Of a stretch of DNA of 64,000 bases, positions 52,349 to 61,239 are shown in pieces (positions within the stretch are counted from its first letter, which is position 1; each line of letters opens with the position of its first letter). Source of the stretch: Zeaxanthinibacter enoshimensis (GTDB taxonomy: Bacteria; Bacteroidota; Bacteroidia; Flavobacteriales; Flavobacteriaceae); NCBI RefSeq assembly GCF_004362865.1, contig NZ_SNYI01000002.1, positions 434,001 through 498,000 on the forward strand, read 5' to 3'. Under the pieces are notes generated by a model. The model worked only from the letters and a program-made list of their open reading frames with translations. It made no database searches and had not been told where the DNA came from. Position numbers and translations under genes: made by a program.

Positions 52349-52996
52349 ATGGCAAAAGATCTCAGATCTTACAGGAAATCATACGAAAAAAGTGCCCTGG
52401 TCGAGGAAACGGCAGGTATGGATCCTTTTCAATTGTTCAAGCGGTGGTTCACGGAATTGGAAGAATCCGGGACCGTGGAAGAGCTCAATACCATGACGCT
52501 GGTGACCCTTGGGGTAGATGGCTTTCCAAAAGGAAGGGTAGTGCTGCTAAAGGAGTTTTCGGATAAAGGTTTTGTTTTTTACACGAATTATAAGAGTGAA
52601 AAGGGACAGGCCATCGCCGCCAATCCCCGGGTTGGGATCTCCTTTTTCTGGCCCACCATGGAAAGACAGGTAATCATAAAAGGAAAAGCTTCTAAGGTTG
52701 ATTCTTCCGACTCAGATGCCTATTTTAACAGCAGGCCTCTCGGCAGCCGGCTAGGTGCCATAGTGTCTGCGCAAAGTAAGACCATCCCCTCGCGGGAAGA
52801 TCTGGAAAACCGGTTGAAAGAGCTGGAAGAAACCCTGCCGGCGGAAGAGGTGAGCAGACCGGAGTACTGGGGCGGATACAGGGTAATCCCGGAAAGTATG
52901 GAATTTTGGCAAGGGCGTCCTAACCGTCTTCACGACAGGCTTCTCTACACCCTGGAACCTGGTGATAATTGGGGTCGGGTGCGCTTGTCTCCTTGA
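52349..52996 (+). CDS. pdxH: Pyridoxamine 5'-phosphate oxidase
   Basis: FMN-dependent oxidation of pyridoxine or pyridoxamine 5'-phosphate to pyridoxal 5'-phosphate. The 215-residue protein shows the family's N-terminus LRSYRKSYEKSALVEE, the FMN-binding GRVVLLKEFSDKGFVFYTN and YKSEKGQAIAANPR, the dimer region RPLGSRLGAIVSAQSK, and the C-terminal signature EFWQGRPNRLHDRLLY with final RLSP. Full length. It is followed 43 bases later by sixA on the same strand. Confidence 0.96.
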   Translation: MAKDLRSYRKSYEKSALVEETAGMDPFQLFKRWFTELEESGTVEELNTMTLVTLGVDGFPKGRVVLLKEFSDKGFVFYTNYKSEKGQAIAANPRVGISFFWPTMERQVIIKGKASKVDSSDSDAYFNSRPLGSRLGAIVSAQSKTIPSREDLENRLKELEETLPAEEVSRPEYWGGYRVIPESMEFWQGRPNRLHDRLLYTLEPGDNWGRVRLSP

Positions 52997-53039
52997 TGAA
53001 TTACCAAGGAGCTTAATCAACAACACAAAGAACTGGAAA

Positions 53040-53525
53040 ATGAAAAACTTAATATTTGTACGTCATGGGAAATCGGCATGGAATTATGACGTAAACGATA
53101 AAGACCGGCCGCTAAAGGAGCGGGGAATCAATGATGGCTTGCTCGTTTCGGGTAAGTTTAAAACTCTCGGGATAACGCCCGATGCCATATATTCGAGTCC
53201 CGCCAACCGCGCTTTGCACACTTGTACCATCTTCCTTCGGAAACTGAAATACGACCTGGAGAAATTCAGGTTAAGCGAGGATCTTTACGAGTTTTCGGGT
53301 GAGGGGGTAATGGAATTTGTTCATAATCTCGATGATTCCCTGGAAACTGTTATGATCTTCGGCCATAATTACGCTTTTACGAACGTAGTGAACCAATGGG
53401 GCAGTGAATCCATCGATAACGTTCCGACTACGGGCCTGGTACATTTGCAGTTTGATATCGATTTCTGGAAATCGGCAAAGCAAGGCAAAACCGTGCGTAC
53501 CATCTTCCCAAAACATTTAAAATAA
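53040..53525 (+). CDS. sixA: SixA-type histidine phosphatase
   Basis: A 161-residue phosphoglycerate-mutase-like phosphatase. The RHG motif is LIFVRHGKSAWN at the N-terminus (nucleophile His), followed by DRPLKERGINDG, the second-site region YSSPANRALHT and the late histidine in MIFGHNYAFTN. SixA removes phosphate from phosphohistidine on HPt domains; in this context, with polyphosphate kinase next to it, a link to phosphate signalling is possible. The ATG at 53040 begins the domain; the open frame upstream overlaps pdxH. Its stop overlaps the ppk1 start (TAATG). Confidence 0.9.
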   Translation: MKNLIFVRHGKSAWNYDVNDKDRPLKERGINDGLLVSGKFKTLGITPDAIYSSPANRALHTCTIFLRKLKYDLEKFRLSEDLYEFSGEGVMEFVHNLDDSLETVMIFGHNYAFTNVVNQWGSESIDNVPTTGLVHLQFDIDFWKSAKQGKTVRTIFPKHLK

Positions 53526-55609
53526 TGCAGAGAAGCAAAAACCAATACATTAACAGGGAAATAAGCTGGCTGCGATTTAATGAAAGAGTTCTGCAGGAAT
53601 GTGCAGATAAGAATGTTCCCCTGATAGAAAGACTCAGGTTCCTGGGTATATTTTCCAACAACCTTGACGAATTTTTCAAAGTGCGATATGCCACAGTGAA
53701 ACGTATTGCAGAATCTGGTAAATCCGGGAAAAGTGAGCTGGGTGGCGAGAAGGCCAAAGATCTCCTGGAACAGATCACCCAGATCGTGATCAGGCAGCAG
53801 AGCAAGAGCCTGGAGATCCTGAAGGATATAGAGGAAGAGCTGGAAACAGAAAACATTTTCCTGATCAATGAGACCGAGATCAATGGTAAGCAGGAAGCCT
53901 TTGTTCGGAATTACTTTACACAGAGTATCAGTCCACAGCTGATGACCATTATCCTGAATGATCTTGCCCAATTCCCCATGCTTAAGGATACGGCTGCATA
54001 CCTGGCCGTAAAAATGGTCCTGAAGAATGGGGATAAGATTCCAAAAGTAAAAGGAAAGAAAGAAAAGCGATATGCGCTAATCGAGATCCCGAAGGGAATA
54101 GACCGATTTATTGTTCTGCCCAAAGATGGGGATAAGAACTATATCATCATGCTGGATGACGTGATCCGTTATTGCCTGGATGGTATTTTCACCATGTTCG
54201 ACTATAAATCCATCTCGGCCCACATGATCAAAATTACACGGGATGCCGAACTGGATATAGACAACGACCTGAGTAAAAGCTTCATCGAGAAGATCTCATC
54301 CAGCGTAGAGCACAGGAAAATAGGTGACCCTGTAAGATTCGTTTACGATAAGAGTATAGCCGAAGACACCTTTGATTTCCTCATCAAGAAGATGGGAATA
54401 GAAGAGACCGACAGTCTTATCCCCGGGGGGCGTTACCACAACCGGCGGGATTATATGGGATTCCCGAGTCTTGGACGTGAAGACCTGCTATACCCCAAGA
54501 TCCGTCCATTACCGGTCAAGGGTCTCAGCCTGGAAGGAAGTTTGCTGGAGGATATCGCTAAAAAGGATTATCTGCAGTATGCTCCCTACCATACCTTCTC
54601 TTACGTCATTAAGTTCTTGAGGGAAGCTGCCCTGGATCCATTGGTCAAGAATATCAAAATTACGGTCTATCGCCTGGCAGATAATTCCCAGGTGACCGCC
54701 TCGCTCATCAACGCCGTGAAGAACGGGAAACAGGTAACCGTACAGATAGAGCTGCAGGCCCGGTTTGATGAACAGGCCAACATTAAATACGCAGAACAAT
54801 TACAGGCAGAAGGGGTAAAATTAATTTTCGGGGTTCCGGGGTTGAAAGTACACAGTAAGATCTGTCTTATTGAGAGGCTGGAGGGTAAGAACCTAAAGCA
54901 CTACGGGTTTATAAGCACGGGTAACTTTAACGAATCTACCGCGCGTATCTATACCGATTATACCTTATTTACAGCCAATGGAGCCATTCTGAAAGAACTG
55001 AGCAAGGTGTTCGACTTCTTTGAAACTACCTATAAGATCCATAAGTATAAACACCTTATTGTTTCGCCGCATTATACACGTCGTAATTTTGAACGTTTTA
55101 TACGCAAGGAGATCGCTAATGCCAAAGCCGGGAAAGAAGCATATATCAAGATAAAGATGAATTCCTTTACCTCCTACCAGATGGTGGATAAACTCTACGA
55201 GGCCAGCAGGGCAGGGGTGAAGATTCAACTGATCATCCGCGGAATTTGCTGCCTTATACCCGGAATAAAAGGGATGAGCGAGAATATCGAGGCCATCAGT
55301 GTGGTGGATAAGTTCTTAGAGCATCCCAGGTTATTTATTTTTGGAAATGACGGGGATCCCAAGGTTTTTATCTCCTCGGCGGACTGGATGACCAGGAACC
55401 TGGACAACCGGGTAGAAGTTGGCGTTCCGATCTACGATGAAGATATTAAACAGGAACTTATCGATACTTTTGAGATCTCCTGGAGTGATAACGTAAAGGC
55501 CAGGGTTTTCAATGCTTCACAGGATAATACCTACCGGGAAAATCACCTGCCCTCTGTACGCTCTCAATTTGCCACTTATGACTATTACCTGAAAAAACTG
55601 GACTCGTAA
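53525..55609 (+). CDS. ppk1: Polyphosphate kinase 1
   Basis: Reversibly polymerises the gamma-phosphate of ATP into inorganic polyphosphate at the membrane. The 694-residue protein has the PPK N-terminal domain (INREISWLRFNERVLQEC), the PHP-like middle domain, and two phospholipase-D-like catalytic modules. The autophosphorylated histidine is in GLKVHSKICLIER, and STGNFNESTARIYTDYTL and FGNDGDPKVFISSADWMTRN are present. Full length. Start overlaps the sixA stop by one base; ppx follows after 11 bases, so synthesis and breakdown genes share an operon. Confidence 0.96.
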   Translation: MQRSKNQYINREISWLRFNERVLQECADKNVPLIERLRFLGIFSNNLDEFFKVRYATVKRIAESGKSGKSELGGEKAKDLLEQITQIVIRQQSKSLEILKDIEEELETENIFLINETEINGKQEAFVRNYFTQSISPQLMTIILNDLAQFPMLKDTAAYLAVKMVLKNGDKIPKVKGKKEKRYALIEIPKGIDRFIVLPKDGDKNYIIMLDDVIRYCLDGIFTMFDYKSISAHMIKITRDAELDIDNDLSKSFIEKISSSVEHRKIGDPVRFVYDKSIAEDTFDFLIKKMGIEETDSLIPGGRYHNRRDYMGFPSLGREDLLYPKIRPLPVKGLSLEGSLLEDIAKKDYLQYAPYHTFSYVIKFLREAALDPLVKNIKITVYRLADNSQVTASLINAVKNGKQVTVQIELQARFDEQANIKYAEQLQAEGVKLIFGVPGLKVHSKICLIERLEGKNLKHYGFISTGNFNESTARIYTDYTLFTANGAILKELSKVFDFFETTYKIHKYKHLIVSPHYTRRNFERFIRKEIANAKAGKEAYIKIKMNSFTSYQMVDKLYEASRAGVKIQLIIRGICCLIPGIKGMSENIEAISVVDKFLEHPRLFIFGNDGDPKVFISSADWMTRNLDNRVEVGVPIYDEDIKQELIDTFEISWSDNVKARVFNASQDNTYRENHLPSVRSQFATYDYYLKKLDS

Positions 55610-55620
55610 AAACCCTGGGA

Positions 55621-56529
55621 TTGAAGATTCGGAAATTTGCTGCTATAGACATTGGTTCCAACGCCATCCGGCTTTTGGTTCACAATGTAATTGAACAAGA
55701 CAAGCAGGAAACCCAGTTCAGGAAAAGTTCCCTGATAAGGGTTCCTGTCAGGTTGGGGGAGGATACTTTCACCCTGGGCGAAATATCGGCGAGAAATACC
55801 GAAAGGATGCTGGAAACCATGAAGGCTTTTAAGCACCTGATGTCTGTCATGGGGGTAGAGAAATATATGGCCTGTGCCACCTCGGCAATGCGAGAAGCCA
55901 GGAACGGGAAGAAGATCATCAAACGTATCAGGGAAGAGTCCGGGGTAGAGGTGGAGATTATCGATGGGAAGAAAGAGGCCGCTATAATTGCCAATACAGA
56001 CCTGCAGCAATTACTGCAGGAAGACCAGGCTTACCTGTATATAGATGTGGGTGGAGGTAGCACCGAATTTACGCTCCTGAGTGGAGCTACTCCTAAGATA
56101 TCCCGCTCCTTTAAAGTTGGAACGGTGAGACTTCTGAACGGGATGGTAGAGGATGCGCACTGGGAGGAGATCAGGAAATGGATCCAGAAGCACGTTACAC
56201 CCTTGCAGAATGTACAGATTATCGGCTCCGGTGGCAATATCAATAAGCTCCATAAGATGTCGGGTCGCAAAATGGGTGTGCCCTTGTCCTATATCTGGCT
56301 GCATTCCCAGTACCAGTACCTGCAATCCATGAGTTATGAAGATCGTATCATTCAGCTGGGACTGAACCCGGACCGGGCGGATGTGATCATCCCGGCGACC
56401 AGGATCTTTTTACTGGCTGCTAAATGGAGTGGGGCCAAGAAGATACACGTACCTAAGGTAGGGCTCTCTGACGGCATCATTAAAACACTTTATTACACGG
56501 AGCAAACTACAACTACCCGGCACTCTTAA
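55621..56529 (+). CDS. ppx: Exopolyphosphatase/GppA-type phosphatase, short form
   Basis: A 302-residue ASKHA-fold phosphatase, with KFAAIDIGSNAIRLLVH (phosphate loop 1), MACATSAMREARNG, YIDVGGGSTEFTLL (loop 2) and GSGGNINKLHKM. It hydrolyses polyphosphate ends and/or pppGpp. It contains only the catalytic two-lobe core, without the C-terminal HD-like domain of E. coli Ppx or GppA. The start is TTG at 55621: no ATG or GTG lies between the ppk1 stop and the conserved start. Co-transcribed with ppk1, and ends one base before the next MFS gene. Confidence 0.9.
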   Translation: MKIRKFAAIDIGSNAIRLLVHNVIEQDKQETQFRKSSLIRVPVRLGEDTFTLGEISARNTERMLETMKAFKHLMSVMGVEKYMACATSAMREARNGKKIIKRIREESGVEVEIIDGKKEAAIIANTDLQQLLQEDQAYLYIDVGGGSTEFTLLSGATPKISRSFKVGTVRLLNGMVEDAHWEEIRKWIQKHVTPLQNVQIIGSGGNINKLHKMSGRKMGVPLSYIWLHSQYQYLQSMSYEDRIIQLGLNPDRADVIIPATRIFLLAAKWSGAKKIHVPKVGLSDGIIKTLYYTEQTTTTRHS

Positions 56530-56530
56530 G

Positions 56531-57823
56531 ATGAAAGAAGAGGAAATTTACCGCTGGATCACCGAAGAAGACGAAGAACGCTCCTGCAAAGCGATAAGCG
56601 AAGAAAACTGTACCAATGTCCCGGGTAACTTTTTTAAGAATGCCCTGAGCGGGTTCTGTTCCAAACTGGCAGAACAGCTGGTGAGCCCCGGGGTCACACT
56701 TCCCTGGATGCTTTCTATGTTCGATGCCGGGCTGGGATTTTCCGGGATGCTTGTTCCCCTGAAGAACCTGGGAAGTTTGCTGCCGCAGCTCTTTGTTTCC
56801 GGAAAGATCAGGGCGTTTCCTATCCGTAAATATTTCTGGGGATTCCCGGCTATGGCCCAGGCAGCCCTGGTCGCATTGATGGGGATTGCATTTTTTACAC
56901 TTGAAGGAACTGTCCTGGGAATTTCAGTGGTCAGCCTGCTGCTGCTCTACAGTATGGCCAGTGGAGTTTCCTCTGTCGCCTTTAAAGATGTAATGGGGAA
57001 GACCATCCCTAAAGGGAACAGGGGAAGGCTATTAGCTACTCGAGCTACCGGCGGCGGGGTACTCACCCTTCTTTTTGGACTCGTACTTTATTTCTTCCTC
57101 CGGGAGCAGGATACCATGGGCATCTTGTTTATACTGGTTGGCCTGGCCACAATTCTCTGGGTGCTGGCGGGCGTATTCTTCCTCTGGATAGAGGAGGAGA
57201 AGGGAGCTTCGGATGGGGGCAGGACGCCGATCGAAGAGTTTAGGAAAGGATGGAAACTGCTCGGCCAGGATAGTAACCTCCGTACATTTGTAATGGCCCG
57301 TGCATTCCTTATGGCTATCCCCCTTGCACAGCCGTTCTTCGTGGTGATCGGGCGAAAGAATACAGATGCAGATCTGTCCGGGCTGGGACTTTTTGTAGTG
57401 GCTTCGGGAATCGCTGCCCTGGTTTCTAGTCCGTTCTGGGGGAAACTGGCAGACTGGTCATCGCGAAAGCTGATGATAGGAATAGGCGCTTTTGGAATAT
57501 TGAATTGCCTGCTCGTACTGGGTTTCACTTATCTACCTTCAGATTACAGGTCGATCTATCTCTTTGCCCCACTCATCCTGCTCAATATGATGGCACATGG
57601 CGGTGCAAGGCTAAGCCGTAAGACCTACCTAACGGATTTGGCCCCGGAAGACGAACGCCCCTTGTATATAGCTTTGTCTAATACGCTCATTGGCTTATTC
57701 ACCATACTTACCGCGGGTATCGGTTTTCTTGCGGAATGGTTCAGTACGGATTTCCTCCTCTACTTCCTGTGTGGGATGTTACTGGTGAGTATGTTGCTGA
57801 GTTACCGGCTTAAGGAGGTCTGA
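56531..57823 (+). CDS. MFS transporter in the polyphosphate operon
   Basis: A 430-residue membrane protein with about 11-12 transmembrane segments of the major facilitator superfamily. It has an unusual hydrophilic, acidic N-terminal extension of about 45 residues (RWITEEDEERSCKAISEENC) before the first membrane segment. The central loop (ASDGGRTPIEEFRKGWKLL) divides two halves. Its start follows the ppx stop by one base, so it belongs to the sixA-ppk1-ppx unit. Substrate unknown; a phosphate-related cargo would be a guess from context only. Confidence 0.82.
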   Translation: MKEEEIYRWITEEDEERSCKAISEENCTNVPGNFFKNALSGFCSKLAEQLVSPGVTLPWMLSMFDAGLGFSGMLVPLKNLGSLLPQLFVSGKIRAFPIRKYFWGFPAMAQAALVALMGIAFFTLEGTVLGISVVSLLLLYSMASGVSSVAFKDVMGKTIPKGNRGRLLATRATGGGVLTLLFGLVLYFFLREQDTMGILFILVGLATILWVLAGVFFLWIEEEKGASDGGRTPIEEFRKGWKLLGQDSNLRTFVMARAFLMAIPLAQPFFVVIGRKNTDADLSGLGLFVVASGIAALVSSPFWGKLADWSSRKLMIGIGAFGILNCLLVLGFTYLPSDYRSIYLFAPLILLNMMAHGGARLSRKTYLTDLAPEDERPLYIALSNTLIGLFTILTAGIGFLAEWFSTDFLLYFLCGMLLVSMLLSYRLKEV

Positions 57824-57826
57824 GAT

Positions 57827-58408
57827 CTACCCGTGGATGGTTTCCTTCTTACCCAGGTCTTTCATTATACCGGCTTCGTAGTCCAGTAGCTGCTGCCATT
57901 TTTCGTCTACCTCTTTTCTTTCCCCGAATTTTCTCGCGAAGTTCAAAAACAGGGTGTAATGACCCGCTTCACTGACCATAAGTTTCCTGTAGAATTCGGC
58001 CAGCTCTTTGTCCTCAAGTTCCTCGGATAAAAGCCTGAAGCGTTCACAGCTCCTGGCTTCGATCAATGCTGCGTAGAGAAGCCTGTGGACCAACTGGGTA
58101 ATTCGACTTCCGCCCTTGGGAAAGAACTTCATAAGCTGTATCACGTATTCGTCCTTGCGGTACCTGCCAAGGGTCTTACCCCTTGCAAGTATCCTGTCGT
58201 GTACCATTTTAAAGTGTCCCATCTCTTCCCGGGATAGAGCGATCATTTCCTGGACCAGTTCCGGGTACTCGGGATACGTTACGATGAAAGATATTGCCGT
58301 ACTGGCAGCTTTCTGCTCACAGTAAGCGTGATCGGTCAGGATTTCGTCGATATTCTTAGATACAATGTTCACCCAACGTGGGTCTGTGGGTAATTTTAGT
58401 CCGAGCAT
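57827..58408 (-). CDS. miaE: tRNA-(ms2io6A)-hydroxylase
   Basis: A non-haem di-iron enzyme that hydroxylates the isopentenyl side chain of ms2i6A37 in tRNA. The 193-residue ferritin-like four-helix protein has iron ligands in REEMGHFKMVH, IEARSCERFRLL and SEAGHYTLFLNFA (the E/ExxH pattern twice). It is divergent from the ebo cluster and convergent with the MFS gene. An exact -7 box lies 17 bases upstream of its ATG. Confidence 0.94.
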   Translation of the reverse strand: MLGLKLPTDPRWVNIVSKNIDEILTDHAYCEQKAASTAISFIVTYPEYPELVQEMIALSREEMGHFKMVHDRILARGKTLGRYRKDEYVIQLMKFFPKGGSRITQLVHRLLYAALIEARSCERFRLLSEELEDKELAEFYRKLMVSEAGHYTLFLNFARKFGERKEVDEKWQQLLDYEAGIMKDLGKKETIHG

Positions 58409-58425
58409 GGGATCTTCTTTTAGTG

Positions 58426-58433
58426 CAAAAATA
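58426..58433 (-). promoter_or_regulatory. -7 box of miaE
   Basis: On the minus strand TATTTTTG, exact; about 17 bases upstream of the miaE ATG. Confidence 0.55.
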
Positions 58434-58491
58434 AGAAGAATACCAACATATCTGCAGCCCGGTATTTCTGGGTCAAAAAGAATATATTGAT

Positions 58492-58499
58492 TAGATTTG
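58492..58499 (+). promoter_or_regulatory. Probable -7 box of the ebo operon
   Basis: TAGATTTG, exact to TAnnTTTG, 79 bases before eboA. The leader would be about 75 bases. No clear -33 element at the expected spacing. Confidence 0.5.
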
Positions 58500-58578
58500 T
58501 GAGCCTTGATATTTCCTTTCCCCTTCGAGGAACCATATCAGTTTTTAGCAAACACAATAAAACCGACGAGACTAACCT

Positions 58579-59433
58579 ATGTATTCTGAAAATACAGGGC
58601 CTATTCTGGCCAAAATTCTTAAAACAAACCTGGATCCCGGCACAATCGAATGGTGGAATAAGCAGCTTTCTGAACTCAGGGAAACCCCATCGGCCAGGCA
58701 GCTTTACTTGACCTACAGCCTGCTGGGAACTAAAGTGCAGGCTGATCTTCCGGAATATCCCGGGGGATCATCTGAATTAACTAACTACCTGGAATTACAA
58801 AATGCAGATAACAGGCAGATCGCAAGGATTTATCTTCTGCTATTTGCCCTGGAAGCCGACCGGGAATTTTACCTTCCCAAAGTACAGAAATTGATAGAAC
58901 TTGCTGATACCGGGGAAATGGAAACCTTCCTGAAGTTCCTTGTTTTATTGCCGGGTGCCGGGGATTTCAGGTTTTCTGCGGTTGAGGCCCTCCGTACAAA
59001 CATAGCCACTGTATTTGATGCAATTGCCCTGAATAATCCTTATCCGGCGCTTTACTTTAACGATCAGCAGTGGAACCAGATGTATTTAAAGGCTGCCTTT
59101 ATGCAGCGCGACCTGGGGCAGATACTGAGTGTAAAGGACAGGGCTAACCAGGATCTATCCAGGATCATCTCCGATTATGCACATGAACGATGGGCGGCAT
59201 CCCGGGATGTTGATCCTCAATTCTGGCAACCGGTATCGCCTTTTTTAGAAGGAGCATTGATCGAAGATGTCAAAAGACTTTTGGAAAGTGATAATATGGC
59301 AGAACGAAAAGCCGGGGCCTTATTGGCATCAGAGTCAGGGAAAGAGCAGGTCAGACAACTGCTGTCAGCCCACCCGGAATTACAAAGAATGGTAGTGAAT
59401 AAAGAAATTCACTGGAATAACTTAAATCAATAA
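58579..59433 (+). CDS. eboA: EboA-type protein, function unknown
   Basis: A 284-residue, mostly helical, probably cytosolic protein without a named catalytic motif. Identification rests on its place as first gene of a six-gene ebo cluster and on features of EboA: a helical N-terminal half (ARIYLLLFALEADREFYLPKV) and a block EALRTNIATVFDAIALNNPYP with QMYLKAAFM before a HEAT-like C-terminus. EboA is the least understood member of the cluster; no homologue of known activity can be named. eboB starts two bases after its stop. Confidence 0.85.
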   Translation: MYSENTGPILAKILKTNLDPGTIEWWNKQLSELRETPSARQLYLTYSLLGTKVQADLPEYPGGSSELTNYLELQNADNRQIARIYLLLFALEADREFYLPKVQKLIELADTGEMETFLKFLVLLPGAGDFRFSAVEALRTNIATVFDAIALNNPYPALYFNDQQWNQMYLKAAFMQRDLGQILSVKDRANQDLSRIISDYAHERWAASRDVDPQFWQPVSPFLEGALIEDVKRLLESDNMAERKAGALLASESGKEQVRQLLSAHPELQRMVVNKEIHWNNLNQ

Positions 59434-59435
59434 CA

Positions 59436-60344
59436 ATGCAAGATAAAATGATGTTTATAGATCCCCATGTTCATATGACCTCCAGAACAACGGATGATTA
59501 CGAGGCTATGGCAGCTGCGGGGGTAGTCGCTTTAATAGAACCCTCGTTTTGGTTGGGACAACCTCGGACACAGGTGGGGTCCTTCCAGGATTATTTCAGC
59601 AGCCTGGTAGGATGGGAGCCTTTCAGGGCCAGCCAGTTCGGTATCAAACATTACTGTACAATTGGGTTAAATTCCAAGGAGGCCAATAACGAGGCATTGG
59701 CCGAACAGGTAATGGAACTTCTGCCGCTTTACCTGCATAAAGAGAACGTTGTGGCTATTGGTGAAATTGGTTATGATGACCAGACCCCGGCAGAGGATAA
59801 GTATTTCAGGGCTCAGCTGGAGCTCGCTAAGGAGCTGGATATGACCGTACAGGTCCATACACCACACAGGGATAAAAAAGCCGGTACGATAAGGAGTATG
59901 GAGGTCTGCCTGGAGCACGGGCTGGACCCGGCCAACGTGATCATAGACCACAATAACGAGGAAACCGTTAAAGAAGTTCTGGACCGGGGTTTTATCGCGG
60001 CCTTTACCATTTACCCAAAGACGAAAATGGGCAACGAACGCATGGTGGCCGTTGTTGAGAAGTTTGGTAGTGACAATATCATTGTGGACAGTTCGGCAGA
60101 CTGGGGCGTGAGTGATCCACTTGCGGTTCCAAAGACCGCATCTTTAATGTTAAAACGAGGGATCTCCAGGGAAGATGTTGTAAAGACCTGTTACAGCAAT
60201 GCCTTGAAAGCATTCGGGAAGAACGGTAAGATGAAAGAGTCTGATTGGTTGCACGCAGAGGGAATCAACCAGACCCGCTTATACAACGATAACAGCGTAC
60301 TTCGCGGGCAGGAACCACGGGTAGATTCAGATAAAATTTCCTGA
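59436..60344 (+). CDS. eboB: EboB: TatD-like metal-dependent hydrolase
   Basis: A 302-residue amidohydrolase-fold protein of the TatD type, with metal ligands in FIDPHVHMT (His11, His13), AIGEIGYDD, QVHTPH, IIDHNNEE and VDSSADWG. Ordinary TatD proteins are DNases or act in quality control; this variant belongs to the ebo cluster, where it is presumed to hydrolyse or modify a metabolite rather than nucleic acid (inference). The ligand set is complete, so the enzyme looks active. One base separates it from eboC. Cytosolic. Confidence 0.9.
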   Translation: MQDKMMFIDPHVHMTSRTTDDYEAMAAAGVVALIEPSFWLGQPRTQVGSFQDYFSSLVGWEPFRASQFGIKHYCTIGLNSKEANNEALAEQVMELLPLYLHKENVVAIGEIGYDDQTPAEDKYFRAQLELAKELDMTVQVHTPHRDKKAGTIRSMEVCLEHGLDPANVIIDHNNEETVKEVLDRGFIAAFTIYPKTKMGNERMVAVVEKFGSDNIIVDSSADWGVSDPLAVPKTASLMLKRGISREDVVKTCYSNALKAFGKNGKMKESDWLHAEGINQTRLYNDNSVLRGQEPRVDSDKIS

Positions 60345-60345
60345 G

Positions 60346-61239
60346 GTGCGTGCTGTTCTCATAGGCTATGCACGTTTGATGCGGCCGGCTAACCTGCCTA
60401 CCGCAGCAGCCGATATTCTCGCCGGTTTGGCGATTTCAGGGGCATTATTTACGGCGGGCTCCTTTAACCAGGAATTGCTGCCGCAGGTCTTGCTGCTGGT
60501 AGTCTCTACCGTATTATTATATGCAGGTGGAGTAGTGCTGAATGATGTCTTTGACCTGGAGACAGATTTGGTTGAAAGACCGGAAAGGCCCATACCCAGC
60601 GGTCTGATCCCACGCAGTGCTGCGGCCATTTTCGGTGGGTCACTGCTGATCGGAGGGATCCTAGCTTCTTATCTGGCAAACCCGGTTAGTGGGTTGGTAG
60701 CTTTAGCCCTGGCTGTGGCTATCCTCTCCTACGATGGATTTTCCAAGAAATATGCATTTCTGGGACCATTGAATATGGGGATATGTCGCGGACTGAACCT
60801 ACTGCTGGGAATATCTGTAGCAGGGGTATTCAATGAGCTGTGGTATTGTATCATTCCCATACTTTATATCTTTGCCATTACCCTGATCAGCAGGGGAGAA
60901 GTTCATGGTAATAACAAAGGTCATATTTTATGGGCCGCTGTATTATACGCCATAGTTCTTTTATGCGTTATATACGTGGTGACCGTATATGCTCAGGATA
61001 TTGGCCTGGGGCTGATTTTCAGCCTTTTATTTGCCTTCCTGATCTACCGGCCACTTTTTAGAGCTTATAAAGAAAATTCGGCCGGCAATATTAAAAAAGC
61101 AGTGATGGCCGGGGTTATATCCCTGATCGTCCTGGACGCCTCTCTTGCTATTGGATTTGCGCCTCTATGGTATGCAATTCTTATATTATTGCTCTGGCCA
61201 TTAGCTATATTACTATCAAAAATATTTGCAGTCACCTGA
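60346..61239 (+). CDS. eboC: EboC: UbiA-family prenyltransferase
   Basis: A 297-residue membrane protein with about eight to nine transmembrane segments. The two UbiA aspartate motifs are visible: NDVFDLETD at about 66-74 and YDGFSKK near 127. UbiA enzymes join a prenyl diphosphate to an acceptor ring or sugar at the membrane. The acceptor here is not known; in the ebo cluster the product may be a lipid carrier or a lipidated metabolite (inference). Translation starts at GTG (60346), one base after the eboB stop; the first ATG (60379) would cut into the conserved MRPANL region. Confidence 0.92.
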   Translation: MRAVLIGYARLMRPANLPTAAADILAGLAISGALFTAGSFNQELLPQVLLLVVSTVLLYAGGVVLNDVFDLETDLVERPERPIPSGLIPRSAAAIFGGSLLIGGILASYLANPVSGLVALALAVAILSYDGFSKKYAFLGPLNMGICRGLNLLLGISVAGVFNELWYCIIPILYIFAITLISRGEVHGNNKGHILWAAVLYAIVLLCVIYVVTVYAQDIGLGLIFSLLFAFLIYRPLFRAYKENSAGNIKKAVMAGVISLIVLDASLAIGFAPLWYAILILLLWPLAILLSKIFAVT

